From: Desertimonas sp963732335
GTDB lineage: Bacteria > Actinomycetota > Acidimicrobiia > Acidimicrobiales > Ilumatobacteraceae
Reading direction: 5' to 3'
Assembly: GCA_963732335.1 (NCBI GenBank)
Contig: CAVSZO010000033.1
Location: forward strand, 1 to 64,000
Length of the DNA: 64,000 nt
In this document: in pieces, positions 8,827 through 19,344 of the stretch
How the letters are laid out: every line of letters starts with the position of its first letter
How positions within the stretch are numbered: position 1 is the first letter of the stretch
Notes under the pieces: model-generated
Database searches by the model: none
Seen by the model: only the letters and a program-made list of their open reading frames with translations
What the model was told of the DNA's origin: nothing
Made by a program: the position numbers and the translations under genes

Positions 8827-9406
8827 GCGAACGCTGAACCTTCTTCGAACTCACGACCATCATGAGATCCCGGTCGCTGGCGAGTACGCCATCGACCCAG
8901 CGCACACCTCCGTCGAGTTCGTCGGCCGCCATCTCATGATCACCAAGGTCAGGGGCCGCTTCCCGGAGGTGTCGGGCACCATCACCATCGACGAGCAGCC
9001 GGAGCGATCCCACGTCGAGGTCGAGCTCGGGGTCGCCGGCGTCGACACCGGCAACCCCGACCGCGACGGCCATCTCCGAGGCGCCGACTTCTTCGACGCC
9101 GACGCGTATCCGACGATCACGTTCCGGTCCACCAAGGTCGAGCCTGGTTCCTCGGGTACGTGGGCGGTGACCGGCGACCTGACCATCCGCGACGTCACCC
9201 GTCCAGTCACCCTGCACGTCGACTTCGACGGGGCCAACGCCTCACCGTTCGGCGACCAACGTATCGCCTTCAGCGCCGCCACCGACGTCGATCGGGAGGA
9301 CTGGGGTCTCACCTGGAACGTCGCCCTCGAGACCGGCGGCATGCTCGTCGGCAGGAAGGTCCGCATCGAGCTCAACGTCAAAGCCGTCGCCTCGCCGCGA
9401 CCGTGA
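8819..9406 (+). CDS. YceI family protein
   Basis: A 195-residue protein. The ATG follows AAGGAG at 8803-8808. YceI proteins are lipocalin-like beta-barrels that bind long polyisoprenoids. The family signatures are clear: YAIDPAHTSVEFVGRHLMI, VRGRFPEVSGTI, the RDGHLRGADFFDADAYPTI stretch, VTGDLTIRDVTRPVTL and DWGLTWN. No signal peptide is present, so this copy is probably cytoplasmic. It starts just where the truncated ABC exporter breaks off on the other strand, and its stop overlaps the GTG of the next gene. Confidence 0.92.
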   Translation: MTTRTLNLLRTHDHHEIPVAGEYAIDPAHTSVEFVGRHLMITKVRGRFPEVSGTITIDEQPERSHVEVELGVAGVDTGNPDRDGHLRGADFFDADAYPTITFRSTKVEPGSSGTWAVTGDLTIRDVTRPVTLHVDFDGANASPFGDQRIAFSAATDVDREDWGLTWNVALETGGMLVGRKVRIELNVKAVASPRP

Positions 9407-10040
9407 CAACCGACCCTGAGGAGGCGGATCCGGCGCCGACGGCGACGGATCGCAGCGGGACGCTTGGCATCATCGGTGCCGGTCACATCGGGCAGGCGTT
9501 GGCTCGCACGGCGCGGCGAGCCGGTCGACAGGTCGTGATCGCCAACAGCCGCGGCCCCGAATCGCCGCGCCGGTGGTGGCCGCCCTCGGCACGGGTGTGT
9601 CGGCCGGCACGGTCGTGCAGGCGGCGGCAGCAGGCATCGTCGCCATCGCCGTGCCGTGGACCAACGTCCCCGCCGCGGTCAGCGGGCTGCGATGGGACGG
9701 CCAGACCGTCATCGACGCCACGAACGCGTTCAACGCCGACCTCGGCGGCCGCACCTCCAGCGAGATCGTCGCCGAACTCGTCCTCTGCGCCCGCCTCGTC
9801 AAGGCCGCCAACACGCTCGGGGCGAACGTCCTGGGCGCAGATCCCCACGAGGCCGGCGGCCGACGAGTGGTCTTCCTGTCCGGCGACGACGCCGCGGCCA
9901 AGGCTGCGGTCAGCGAGCTGTTCGACGCCGCCGGCTTCTTTCCGATCGACCTCGGTGACCTGGTGACGGGCGGACGCATGCAACAGGTGGGGGGCCCGCT
10001 GCCATCGCACAACCTGGTCAGGCTTCCTCCCGCCAGATGA
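9403..10040 (+). CDS. NADP/F420-dependent oxidoreductase-like Rossmann protein (frameshifted)
   Basis: A member of the NADPH:F420 oxidoreductase-like family (about 210 residues). The start GTG at 9403 overlaps the YceI stop (GTGA), so translation is probably coupled. The dinucleotide-binding motif GIIGAGHIGQALARTARRAG and the NADP-recognition segment VVIANSRGPES are in the first frame. After about 9570 the rest follows in another frame (AGIVAIAVPWTNVPAAVSGL, VIDATNAFN, LVKAANTLGANVLGAD). Such proteins either reduce F420 with NADPH or are stand-alone NADP-binding enzymes of unknown substrate. All expected segments are present, so the break looks like a single-base error. Confidence 0.78.
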
Positions 10041-10249
10041 GGCTCCAGTGACGTCGGGATGGTTGCCGCTTCCTAGGTGGCTGGTGTGGAACGGGCCGTA
10101 TGGCGGGTCAGCGATGTCGGTGAGGTCATGCGCGCTCCGGTTCGGGTTGGTGGGCGAGGTGTCGATGTTGGTGCTGTCGGATGGTGCCTGTCGACTGGTC
10201 GTGAGGCTTGATGGTCACCGGGGGCTGGTTTCGGCTCGAGGGATGGCGG

Positions 10250-11822
10250 TCACGGCGTCGCCGCTGCCCATCCGGTGAGTGTCGAGCGCAGCCCGAGGGC
10301 GGCAAGGCGGGCGAGGTTCTGTGCGGCGGCGAGGAGGTTGAAGTCGGCGTCGACTTGGCGTTGGCCGCGCACCGGGCATGCGTTCGCCGTGCCGGCGGCT
10401 GATCAGGTCGCCGATCTTGGTTTCACTTTGGGGCGGGTGGCGCGGTAGTCGTCGGCCAGTCGGGGTCGTGTCGGTCGTGGCGGCGGCGGCGAGTGCTCTT
10501 CGTGACGGTTGACGGCGATCTTGCGGCCGGCGGTCGAGGTGGTGCACTGGGGCGCAGCGCACAGCCGGTGCAGGCGTCGGCGAAGTAGGCGATGCCATCA
10601 CCGGCGCGACCTCGGCGGATCGTCACGGTCACCGCGGCGGGGCAGGTGACGGTGTCGTCGGCAAGGTTGATCTGGAAGCGGTCCTTGGTGAACAGCCCGC
10701 CGAGCGGTGATGGCTGCTGGGTCTCGCAACGTGCTTCGATGCCGTTGACGGCGAGGTGGTTTCAAGAACTCGCCGGTGCCGTAGGCGGAGTCGCCGTACA
10801 CGATCGGCTGCCGCTCACCGCCTGCATCGTCGGCGGCGCGGGTGTGGTGATGCTCGAGCCGGGCCCGCCGGGCCGCCCGGCGAACCTCGACCTGCTGAGC
10901 AGCAGCCGCCTTCTTGTTGCGCCTCGACCGCCGGCGGCGACCACCGTGGCGCTTGACGGTGCTTCGACGTGTCATCGGCGAGCCGTCGCCATCAGCGTCA
11001 TCGTCGATGGCCTTGTCGTCGGTGAGGTCGTCGATCAGATCGACGGCGACTCTGCCGTCGCTGGTGTTGCCGGCAGTGACAGCGGTGTCGGTGATGATCT
11101 CGCTGTCCGGGTCGACCGCTACGTGCCCCTTGTAGCCGTCGAACCCACGGGCCGAGGACTTGTGGCCGTGAGGGTGTTGGGATCAACTGTTGAGATCACC
11201 CGGTTGGCGGCCACCCGGCTGGCGATGCGAAACATGCCATCCTCTGCATCTTCCAGGTCTTGGCCGACGATGGTCGCCAACAGCGCGGCGGCCTTGGCGG
11301 CCTCGCCATCCAGGATGCGGCCCTCCAGCACCCGCAGACACCCATAGGCGTCACCGGCCCGCGAGTCGACCAACGCCTCACGGGCTTCGGCGTCGTCCCA
11401 GTCGTTCTGCGGCTTGGTGTTCGAGACGTAGTCGTCGCCGCTGCTGATCGCCGCACGAAGCTCGGCGGCGACTCGCTATCGGTGACGCGGAGCAGGCCGT
11501 GGACCGCCGAACGGATCAGCGTCACCGTGTCCATCGTCGCCACGGCGTCATACAACGGGGTCGAGTCCAACACCCGGCGAGCACCCACCAGCCCGGCGGC
11601 CGACGCCGCCTCCAACGTCACCTTGAAGATCCGCCGCGGATCGGTCGACGCCGCGAAGCGAGCCCGCATGTCGACGAACACCGTGTGCGCGAACCGGCCC
11701 GACCCAGCGCTGTCAGAGCCGCCCACCCCGCCGTGCACCGCAACGGGCATCGAACGTGTAACGCTCGACCGCCTCCCGATCCGACAACCCGTCGAGCCGC
11801 TGCAAGACCATCACCCGCCACC
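10250..11822 (-). mobile_element. IS1182-type transposase, N-terminally truncated and multiply frameshifted
   Basis: Segments in several minus-strand frames assemble in order into an IS1182 transposase: VMVLQRLDGLSDREAVE (about 11770-11820), MRARFAASTDPRRIF, RVLDSTPLYDAVATMDTVT, GCLRVLEGRILDGEAAKA, GFDGYKGHVAVDPDSEIITD, IVYGDSAYGTGEFL, a Cys pair (CTGCALR) and a C-terminal NLARLAALGL ending at a stop near 10250. The usual first 60 or so residues are missing, and the element stops abruptly at about 11822 against a DUF5996 gene. At least four frame changes make it inactive as read. I could not identify terminal inverted repeats by eye. Confidence 0.8.
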
Positions 11823-11852
11823 TAGGAGGCGTGGAGCGCGACCTGCGACACC

Positions 11853-12710
11853 GTGCATGCCCACACGCAGGTCCTCGGCAAGCTCGCCGCGACGCTGGCC
11901 CCGCCGGAGCCGCAGCTGCAGCACTCCGCGCTGCGCCTCAGCGGGCGCGGCTGGGAGACCCTGCCGCTGCCGGCGCCCGACGGCTCCGGCGGACTGGTCG
12001 TCGCGCTGGACCTGCACAGCCACGAAGCCGTGGCCGAGCACACCGACGGTCGCACGCACCGCGTCTCGCTGGCCCCCGATCGCCCCGTCGCCGAGGTGAC
12101 CGGCGAGCCGTTGGCCGCAGTGAGCGACCTCGTCGGCCCGGTGCGGATCGACCCGACACCGCAAGAGACCCCGTGGACAGTGCCGCTGGACGAGGACTAC
12201 CGGACCTACGATCCGGCGCAGGTGTCCGCCTACTTCGCGGCGGCGACCCGGGCGGCGCTCGTGCTCGGCGCGTTGCGCGCTCCCTATCGCGGGCGGTCGA
12301 CGCCGGTCAACGCGTGGTGGGGAACCTTCGACCTCGCCGTCAGCCTCTTCTCGGGCCGCCCCGTCGACCCGCCGTCCAGTGACTTCATCATGCGCACTCG
12401 GCGAACGCCGAGCAGATCGAGGTGGGCTGGTGGCCCGGGGACGCCCGCTACCCGCACGCCGCCTTCTTCGCCTTCGCCTTCCCGGCCCCCGACGGCTACG
12501 ACACGCCCAACCCTGTCACCGTCGGCGGCGCGCTGGCATCCGGACCTGCGCGAGTTCATCTTGAACTGGGACGACGTTCGAGCGGCACCGAACCCGGACC
12601 GAGTCGCGCCCGACTTCGGCCGTTCTGCTGTCGAGAACGCGTGCTCCGTCTGCGGCTGGGACCCCGACCTCGCCGCCAGCGCCCAACGCGTTTTGCCACC
12701 GATCGTCTGA
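11853..12710 (+). CDS. DUF5996 family protein, 5' end lost at the IS junction, frameshifted
   Basis: The protein matches DUF5996 throughout: VHAHTQVLGKLAATLAPPEP, LVVALDLHSHEAV, STPVNAWWGTFDLAVSLFSG, GWWPGDARYPHAAFFAFAF and HPDLREFILNWDDVR. The function of the family is unknown. The recognisable frame actually begins at 11826 (EAWSATCDTV) directly after an in-frame TAG at 11823. The normal start and roughly the first ten to twenty residues are therefore gone, and GTG 11853 is the only start left. Two compensating frame changes occur near 12400 and 12535. The gene abuts the truncated IS1182 transposase, whose N-terminus is also gone. Confidence 0.8.
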   Translation: MHAHTQVLGKLAATLAPPEPQLQHSALRLSGRGWETLPLPAPDGSGGLVVALDLHSHEAVAEHTDGRTHRVSLAPDRPVAEVTGEPLAAVSDLVGPVRIDPTPQETPWTVPLDEDYRTYDPAQVSAYFAAATRAALVLGALRAPYRGRSTPVNAWWGTFDLAVSLFSGRPVDPPSSDFIMRTRRTPSRSRWAGGPGTPATRTPPSSPSPSRPPTATTRPTLSPSAARWHPDLREFILNWDDVRAAPNPDRVAPDFGRSAVENACSVCGWDPDLAASAQRVLPPIV

Positions 12711-12749
12711 TCGGCCGCGACGAAACGGTCGCTGGGGGGCAGGCGGCCG

Positions 12750-15141
12750 TCACTCGGTGGTGCCGCGCGTGCGTGGCTCGCGGCCTGTTGGTTGGGTTGG
12801 TCGGGTGAGCGCGTCCGCTTTCGGGATCAAGCGTCGGATCGGCTCGCCGGCCAGCTCGAAGTCGTCGCCGTGGTGGGCGATCACGGTGGGCGTCCCGCTG
12901 ACGAGTCGATACGTCGCGTGACCGTGCTCGGCGGTGACGCTGATGCAACGTCCGCGGTAGCGGACACGGAAAGCCAGCCGGCGGATGCGGCTGGGGAGAC
13001 GGGGGGCGAAGCTGAGTCGCCCATCGCGTGCTCGCATCCCGCCGAAGCCTTCGACAAGGGCGGTCCAGACTCCGGCCAGGGAGGCGAGGTGGAGCCCGTC
13101 CCCGGTGTTGTGCTGCAGCCCGGCGAGGTCGATGAGCGCGGCCTCGCCGAGGTAGTCGTGCGCCAGTTCGAGGTGGCCGACCTCTGCGGCGATGACCGAC
13201 TGCGTGCATGCCGACAGCGACGAGTCACGCACGGTGAGTGCCTCGTAGTAGCGGAAGTTCCGTTCCTTCTGCTCGGGGGTGAAGGCGTGGCCTTGGAGGT
13301 GCATGGCGAGGACCAGGTCGGCCTGCTTGACCACTTGCTTGCGGTAGAGGTCGAGGTACGGGTAGTGGAGGAAGAGGGGATAGTGGTGGGGTGGGACGCC
13401 GGCGAAATCCCAGACCGCATGGTCGGTGAACCCCTCGCTCTGCGGGTGGACGCCGAGACGGTCGTCGTACGGGATGACCATGGCGTCGGAGGCCTCGCGC
13501 CAGGCGTGCAGTTCGTCGGCCGTCACGCCGAGCTGCTCGGCGCGCTCCACCTGACGGGCGGCGATGTCGGCGGCGGACCTGAGGTTCTGCTGCGCCATCA
13601 GATTGGTGTACACGTTGTTGTCGGCGACGGCGCTGTACTCGTCGGGCCCCGTGACCCCGTCGATGCGGAACCGCCCGTCGCGGTCGTGATGTCCGAGGCC
13701 CCGCCACAGGCGGGCGGTCTGCACGAGGAGCTCGACGGCCACCTCGCGTTCGAAATCCCCGTCACCGGTGGCGTCCAGGTAGCGGACGACGGCGTTGGCG
13801 ATGTCGGCGTTGATGTGGAACGACGCCGTGCCAGCCGGCCAGTAGCCGGATGACTCCCGCCCCCGCAAGGTGCGCCACGGGAAGGCGGCCCCGGGCAGAC
13901 CGAGCTCGGCGGCTCGCTCCTGCGCGGCTGCGAGCGTGAGTCGCCGCCAGCGCAGCGGATCGGCGGCAGCGGTCGGCATGGTGTAGCATGAGCACGGGCA
14001 GCACGAACGTCTCGGTGTCCCAGAACGTGTGCCCGTCGTACCCGTTCCCGGTCAGGCCCTTCGCCGGGATCGGCCGTTGCTCGGCCCGCGCGGCCGACTG
14101 CAGGATGTGGAACAGGCTGAACCGGACCGCTTGCTGGACCTCGGGGTCGCCGACGACTTCGACGTCGGCGCCGGCCCAGAACTCGTCGAGGTAGCGGCGC
14201 TGCTCGGCCACGAGCCCGTCCCAACCCGTCAGGCGAGCGGCGGCCAGAGCCGCGACCACCTGGGCCTGCAGGGCCGGGCGGGTGCGTTGACTCGACCAGC
14301 CGTAGGCCAGGAACTTGACGAGCCGCAACGGTGCTCCGGGCTCGAGCCGAGTGGCGACGGTCAGCCGACACCCGTCGGGCGAACTCGACACGTCGACGGT
14401 CATCCCGTCGGGGCCCTCGATGACGTGCTCCATGCCCGACGCGACGAGCAGCCCACTGCGACGGGTCCGGTGCACCATCAGCGCGCCGCGGCTGCCCACC
14501 GTCTGCTCCTCGATGACGAGCGGGTTCTCCAGCACCGCGGCGGTCCGAGGGTCTCGACCCTGGGCCGGGAGTGCTTCGTTGGCCACGAGCTCGGACTGCA
14601 CGACGATGCGCAGCGGCGTGTCGATCGGTTCGATCTCGTAGGAGATCGCCGCCACGGCCCGATGGGTGAGCGAAACGAGCCGCACTGACGAGATCCGCAC
14701 CCTGTCCTGGGCCGGCGAGGTCCACCGGACACGACGGCTGAGCGTCCCGGCCCGGAGATCGAGCGTACGCTCGTGTGCGTCGAGCATGCCGTAGCGCACG
14801 TCGAACGGTTCGTCGTCGACGAGCAGCCGGATCAGCTTGCCGTCGGTGACGTTGATGACTGTCTGCCCCGACTCCGGGTTGCCGTAGCCGGCCTCCGCGT
14901 AGGGCAGGGGACGCAGCTCGAACACTGAGTTGAGGTAGGTGCCCGGCATCCCGTACGGATCGCCTTCGTCGAGGTTCCCCCGCAGGCCGATGTGCCCGTT
15001 CGAGAGCGCAAAGATCGACTCGCTCTGGGCCAACGTGGCGAGGTCCAACCCGTGTTCGGTCACCTGCCACGGCTCCACCGAGTAGCCGCCACCTCCCGTC
15101 ATCTCCACTTCGATGGCCAGATCGTCCGGGGCGGCCGTCAC
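12750..15141 (-). CDS. Glycoside hydrolase family 65 (trehalose/maltose/kojibiose phosphorylase or trehalase type), frameshifted
   Basis: About 795 residues, the normal GH65 length, from GTG 15141. The N-terminal beta-sandwich (ESIFALSNGHIGLRGNLDEG) and most of the linker are in one frame. The frame changes near 13970, just after the conserved HTFWDTETFVLPVL, and the (alpha/alpha)6 barrel continues with GYWPAGTASFHINADIANAV, the catalytic general-acid Glu in TGPDEYS, and the HNTGDGLHLASLAG loop that faces the phosphate or water site. The family phosphorolyses or hydrolyses alpha-glucosides. I cannot tell which from sequence alone. No beta-phosphoglucomutase gene is nearby. The gene is divergent from the LuxR regulator at 15521. 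Confidence 0.85.
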
Positions 15142-15520
15142 GGTGACACCAGCAGCTCACTCAGATCCCTGACCACGTTGGTCGAACGGGACGAACGGCT
15201 CGCCCCGTCCACTGGCACCATCGGTGCAGCCCGTCGTCACTCATCCGCCGCAGCACCTTCGGTCACGAGCCACGTTTTACAGAGCGAACCGCAGCGCGGC
15301 GCCCGTGAGACCACTGCTTCGCAGCAGCCCTCGAGGCGCGTGCTTGGGTGCGATCACTGAGTGCCGAACCCCGGCGATTGCAGCAATCGTTGTCGGCGCA
15401 GACTCTGCGCGTACCGAGCGACGAGCGTCCACCCTGTGCGTGATCACCGGCCTCCGGCCGGCAGCGGCGGCAGGGGCGGCGGTGCACAAGGGAATCGGGA
15501 CACGCGATGATGGGTTTGAG
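15142..15520. promoter_or_regulatory. Divergent intergenic region between GH65 and a LuxR regulator
   Basis: About 380 bases without a supported gene if the regulator starts at ATG 15521. An in-frame upstream extension to 15224 is Arg/Ala-rich and does not look like protein. This stretch probably holds the promoters of both divergent genes. No clear operator palindrome was found by eye. Confidence 0.4.
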
Positions 15521-18259
15521 ATGCCAGCAGTCTCATTGGTTGGCCGGAGTCACGAGGCAGGCGTGATCGCCCGCCTGCTGGAGGGTTTGCCTGAACGGGG
15601 CGCAGCGCTGGTGGTGCGAGGCCAAGCCGGCATTGGGAAGTCGGCGCTTCTGGCCCAGGCGAGCAGTCTCGCCACCGATCGCGGGATGCTGGTCATGAGC
15701 GCGACGGGCGTTCAATCCGAAGCGGACCTTGCGTTCGCGGGCCTGCACCAGCTCCTGCGGCCGGTGCTTGCTCACGCTGATCGCCTTCCAGGGCTTCAGC
15801 GCAACGCGGTCATGGCCGCATTCGGCATGACCGACGCCGCCGCCCCTGACCTGTTCCTGATCGCGCTCGCCGCGCTCGAGTTGCTGAGTGAGGCCGCGGC
15901 ACACTCGCCCGTCGTTCTGATCGTCGAGGACGCTCAGTGGCTCGACCGGTCCACCGCCGATGTGCTCGCGTTTATCGGCCGGAGAGTGGAGTCAGACCCG
16001 ATCATTCTCCTGGCAGCCATCCGCGAGGGGTACAAGAGCTCACTCGGCGGACTGTCCGAGTTGCATGTGGAGGGACTCGCCGATCGCGCCGCTCGAGAGT
16101 TGCTGGAGGCGCACTACCCAGAACTCGCCACCGCCGTGCGCGAACGGGTGCTCGATGAGGCAGCGGGCAACCCGCTGGCGCTGCTCGAGCTACCGCTCGC
16201 GCTTCGCTTCCGCGTCGGGGACGAGGAAGGATCTCTGCCCACGCCCCTGCCGCTGACGGGTCGCTTGGAAGAGACATTTGCGTCACGTGCCGCCGAGCTG
16301 CCCAGCGCCACGCAGACCGTCTTGCGGATCGCAGCGTTCGATGAGAGAGGGGTTTTGGCGGAGGTTATGAGGGCCGCGGAGATCGCTGACGGCGTCACTC
16401 CATCGGTCGAGGCACTGGTTCCGGCGGTCGACGCGCAGCTGATTGTCTACGATGGTTCGGCACTGCGATTTCGCCATCCACTCGTGCGCTCGGCGATCCA
16501 GGCAGCGGCGAGCGTCACCGAGCGTCACGCGGCGCACGCAGCGCTCGCCGAGGTGCTTGCGTACGACCCCGACCGGCGCGTGTGGCATCGGGCGGCAGCG
16601 ACTGTCGGACCGGATTCGGCGGTCTCCACGGAACTCGAAGAGGCAGCAGTCCACGCGCAGAGGCGTGGGGCCTTTGCCTTGGCTGTCAATGCCTTCGAAC
16701 GGGCGGCGGCCCTCACCGAAGAACCTGCTCGGCGAGCTGCCTTGCTGCTGCGTGCGGCCGCCATGGCGCGCGAGCTCGGGCGGCGCGAACTCCTGATACG
16801 TCTCTTGCGCGAGGCGGATTCGCCTGAGCTCGGGCCGCATGACAGGGCGCTGTCGATGTGGTTGGCGGACGCTTTTAACCAAGGTCCCGCGGGGGATCCG
16901 GCCAGGGTGCATGCCCTCGTCGAAACGGCGGGACAACTGATCGTCGGCGGAGACACCGATCTAGCGCTCAATCTTCTCTTGGCCGCCGCGTTCAGGTGCT
17001 GGTGGGCTGACCCAGGCGAGCAGGCGAAACACGAACTGATCGCAGCGACCGATCGGAGCGGAGCCTCTCCAGAAGACCCGCGACTGCTCTTGATCCAGGC
17101 GTACGCGGCGCCGATCGAGCGAGGCTCGGTGGTCATTGATCGGCTGGCAAGCTCGGTGGCTGATGTCGGCCCCGACGGGTCATATCTCCTTGGTACGGCG
17201 GCCCAGGCCGTCGGCGCCTTCGATCTGTCGTTGCCGCTGCTCGGGACAGCCGTCGCCAGACTGCGCGAGCAGGGCCGCCTCGGCGTGCTGGCGCAGGTGC
17301 TCGTGAGCCATGCCTGGGCCGCGATCCAGCTCGCCGACTGGAGCGTCGCCATCCCGGCCGCCGAGGAGGCCGCCGCGCTGGCGGCAGAGACCGGGCAGCC
17401 GTTGTGGGAGGCGGGAGCGCAGTCCACCACGGCGATGATCGCGGCACTGCGCGGCGAGCAGAGAGCGGTCGAGGATCTCACCGCCAAGGCCGAAAGCGTC
17501 GCCCTGCCTGCGGGCGCTACGGCCGTGCTCGCCGCGGTGCAGCTCGCGCGGGGTTGGTCGGCGCTTGGACAGGGACGCCACACAGACGCCTACGACGAGT
17601 TGCGTCGACTGTTCGAGCCCGGCGACCCGGCCAATCACCACATGATGCGTTGTTGGGCGTTCGGCGATCTCGCCGAGGCAGCCGCGCACAGCGCTCACCA
17701 CGATGAGGCCCGGGCGATCATGCGCCAGCTCGAGCTGCTGGCTCGCCAGACACCGTCCCCATGGTTCCACGTTGGCTTGCTGTACGCGCGCCCACTCCTT
17801 GCGGCCGAGGAAGACGCCGAGCCGCTGTTCCGTGACGCCCTCGCCACCGACATGGCCCGCTGGCCGCTTCACCGTGCACGTCTGCTGTTAGCTCTTGGGC
17901 AGTGGCTTCGTCGACAGCGGCGGATTGCGGACTCGCGTGCGCCGTTACGCACTGCGCGGGATGCGTTCGATGCGCTTGGGGTCGGCCCGTGGGGTGAGCG
18001 TGCGCGCCAGGAGTTGCGGGCGTCGGGTGAGAGCAGCCGCCGGCGCACGCCCGACACGCGGGACGAGCTCACGCCACAGGAGCTTCAGATCGCACAGATG
18101 GCCGCCGCCGGGCTGTCGAATCGCGAGATCGGTCAGCGGCTTTACCTCTCGCATCGAACCGTCGAATCGCATCTGTATCGGCTGTACCCGAAGCTCGGGG
18201 TCACCTCGAGGGCGCAACTCTCCGACGTGCTCGGCGGCGTATCAACCGAGTCGACCTGA
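15521..18259 (+). CDS. Large LuxR-family transcriptional regulator with N-terminal ATPase (LAL/STAND type)
   Basis: About 912 residues from ATG 15521, chosen because the family normally begins a few residues before the VGR motif (here SLVGRSHEAGVIARLL). An in-frame GTG at 15482 is an alternative. Walker A is GQAGIGKSALLAQ, Walker B is VVLIVEDAQWLDRSTADVLA, and a winged-helix segment and a long TPR-like alpha region (about residues 380-830) follow. The C-terminal LuxR HTH is LTPQELQIAQMAAAGLSNRE and YLSHRTVESHLYRLYPKLGV. These regulators use ATP to switch DNA binding on sensing an effector. The gene is intact. It may control the divergent GH65 gene or the aldo/keto reductases downstream. Confidence 0.88.
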   Translation: MPAVSLVGRSHEAGVIARLLEGLPERGAALVVRGQAGIGKSALLAQASSLATDRGMLVMSATGVQSEADLAFAGLHQLLRPVLAHADRLPGLQRNAVMAAFGMTDAAAPDLFLIALAALELLSEAAAHSPVVLIVEDAQWLDRSTADVLAFIGRRVESDPIILLAAIREGYKSSLGGLSELHVEGLADRAARELLEAHYPELATAVRERVLDEAAGNPLALLELPLALRFRVGDEEGSLPTPLPLTGRLEETFASRAAELPSATQTVLRIAAFDERGVLAEVMRAAEIADGVTPSVEALVPAVDAQLIVYDGSALRFRHPLVRSAIQAAASVTERHAAHAALAEVLAYDPDRRVWHRAAATVGPDSAVSTELEEAAVHAQRRGAFALAVNAFERAAALTEEPARRAALLLRAAAMARELGRRELLIRLLREADSPELGPHDRALSMWLADAFNQGPAGDPARVHALVETAGQLIVGGDTDLALNLLLAAAFRCWWADPGEQAKHELIAATDRSGASPEDPRLLLIQAYAAPIERGSVVIDRLASSVADVGPDGSYLLGTAAQAVGAFDLSLPLLGTAVARLREQGRLGVLAQVLVSHAWAAIQLADWSVAIPAAEEAAALAAETGQPLWEAGAQSTTAMIAALRGEQRAVEDLTAKAESVALPAGATAVLAAVQLARGWSALGQGRHTDAYDELRRLFEPGDPANHHMMRCWAFGDLAEAAAHSAHHDEARAIMRQLELLARQTPSPWFHVGLLYARPLLAAEEDAEPLFRDALATDMARWPLHRARLLLALGQWLRRQRRIADSRAPLRTARDAFDALGVGPWGERARQELRASGESSRRRTPDTRDELTPQELQIAQMAAAGLSNREIGQRLYLSHRTVESHLYRLYPKLGVTSRAQLSDVLGGVSTEST

Positions 18260-18374
18260 GCCACCGCGCAGCGTCCGACTCAGTAGCCACACCTAAGCGA
18301 CGTCCACGCCGGGCACTGCACGGCAGTGGCCGCACGGGCGCAAGCTCCACCACTGGCGGCCTAGAACAGAGGTC

Positions 18375-19340
18375 ATGGCCTCTATCGGCGCATCTGATCT
18401 GGACGTCTTTCCGCTCGCGCTGGGGACCAACAGCTTCGGCTGGACGGCTTCGCCTGCGACGTCCCATGCGATCCTGGACGCCTTCGTCGCCGGCGGCGGG
18501 AACTTCATCGACACCGCCGACACCTACTCCTACTGGGTTGCCGGAAACTCGGGCGGCGAGGCCGAGGCGATCCTCGGCGATTGGCTCGCCGCACGGGGGA
18601 AGCGGCCCGACGTCGTCGTCGCAACGAAGGTCTCCGGTCTGCCGGCGTACGCGGGGCTGAGGGCCGCGAACATAGCCGCTGCGGTGGAGCAATCGCTGCG
18701 GCGCTTGCAGACCGACTACATCGACGTCTGCTACGCCCACTACGACGACCCCGACACCCCGCTCGAGGAGTCCATCGGCGCACTCGACGCGCTCGTGAAA
18801 CGGGGCGTCGTCCGCTACACGGGACTCTCGAACTACAGAGCGGAGCGTGCACAGGCGTGGATCGAGGTCGCGATCAGCACCAGCGCCACCCTCCCCGTCT
18901 CGATCCAGCCGCACTACAACCTGCTAGTCCGCGAGCCGTTCGAGGCAACGCTGAGGCCCCTCGCCGTCGAGCACTCGCTCGGGGTGGTGCCGTACTTCGG
19001 GCTGGCGGCTGGGTTCCTGACCGGCAAGTACCGATCGCCTGGCGACGCGGACAGCGTCGCGCGATCGTCGATGGTCGCCGACTATCTCACCGACGCCGGA
19101 TTCGCCGTGGTTCGCGAGCTCGACGCGATCGCCAGAGAGCACGACGTCCAGCCGGGAACCGTCGCCCTCGCCTGGTTGCGCGCGCAGCCCACGATCGTCG
19201 CGCCGATCGCCGGCGCCAGCGCACCAGAGCAGGTAGCACCACTGCTCGCCTCAGCAAAGCTCGAGCTGAGCGATGAAGAGCTCGCCCAGCTCACCCGAGC
19301 GTCGGATGCGTACACGGACGCGACCGCGGCCACGGCGTGA
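18375..19340 (+). CDS. Aldo/keto reductase
   Basis: A 321-residue TIM-barrel NADPH-dependent reductase. Visible features are GTNSFGWT at the barrel start, the catalytic Asp/Tyr region NFIDTADTYSYW, the active-site Lys in VVVATKVSG, the catalytic His in VCYAHYDDPDTPLEES, GLSNYRAERAQAW, and the cofactor loop PIAGASAPEQVAPLLAS. The length is normal and the frame intact. It is followed after four bases by a second aldo/keto reductase on the same strand, so they are probably cotranscribed. The physiological carbonyl substrate is not predictable. Confidence 0.92.
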   Translation: MASIGASDLDVFPLALGTNSFGWTASPATSHAILDAFVAGGGNFIDTADTYSYWVAGNSGGEAEAILGDWLAARGKRPDVVVATKVSGLPAYAGLRAANIAAAVEQSLRRLQTDYIDVCYAHYDDPDTPLEESIGALDALVKRGVVRYTGLSNYRAERAQAWIEVAISTSATLPVSIQPHYNLLVREPFEATLRPLAVEHSLGVVPYFGLAAGFLTGKYRSPGDADSVARSSMVADYLTDAGFAVVRELDAIAREHDVQPGTVALAWLRAQPTIVAPIAGASAPEQVAPLLASAKLELSDEELAQLTRASDAYTDATAATA

Positions 19341-19344
19341 CCTC

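Noticed and set aside
13598..15160. A second long minus-strand frame over the GH65 gene
   Set aside because: It is Arg/Pro-rich; only its last part (about 13598-13800) echoes the real protein. The GH65 motifs lie in the two other minus-strand frames.
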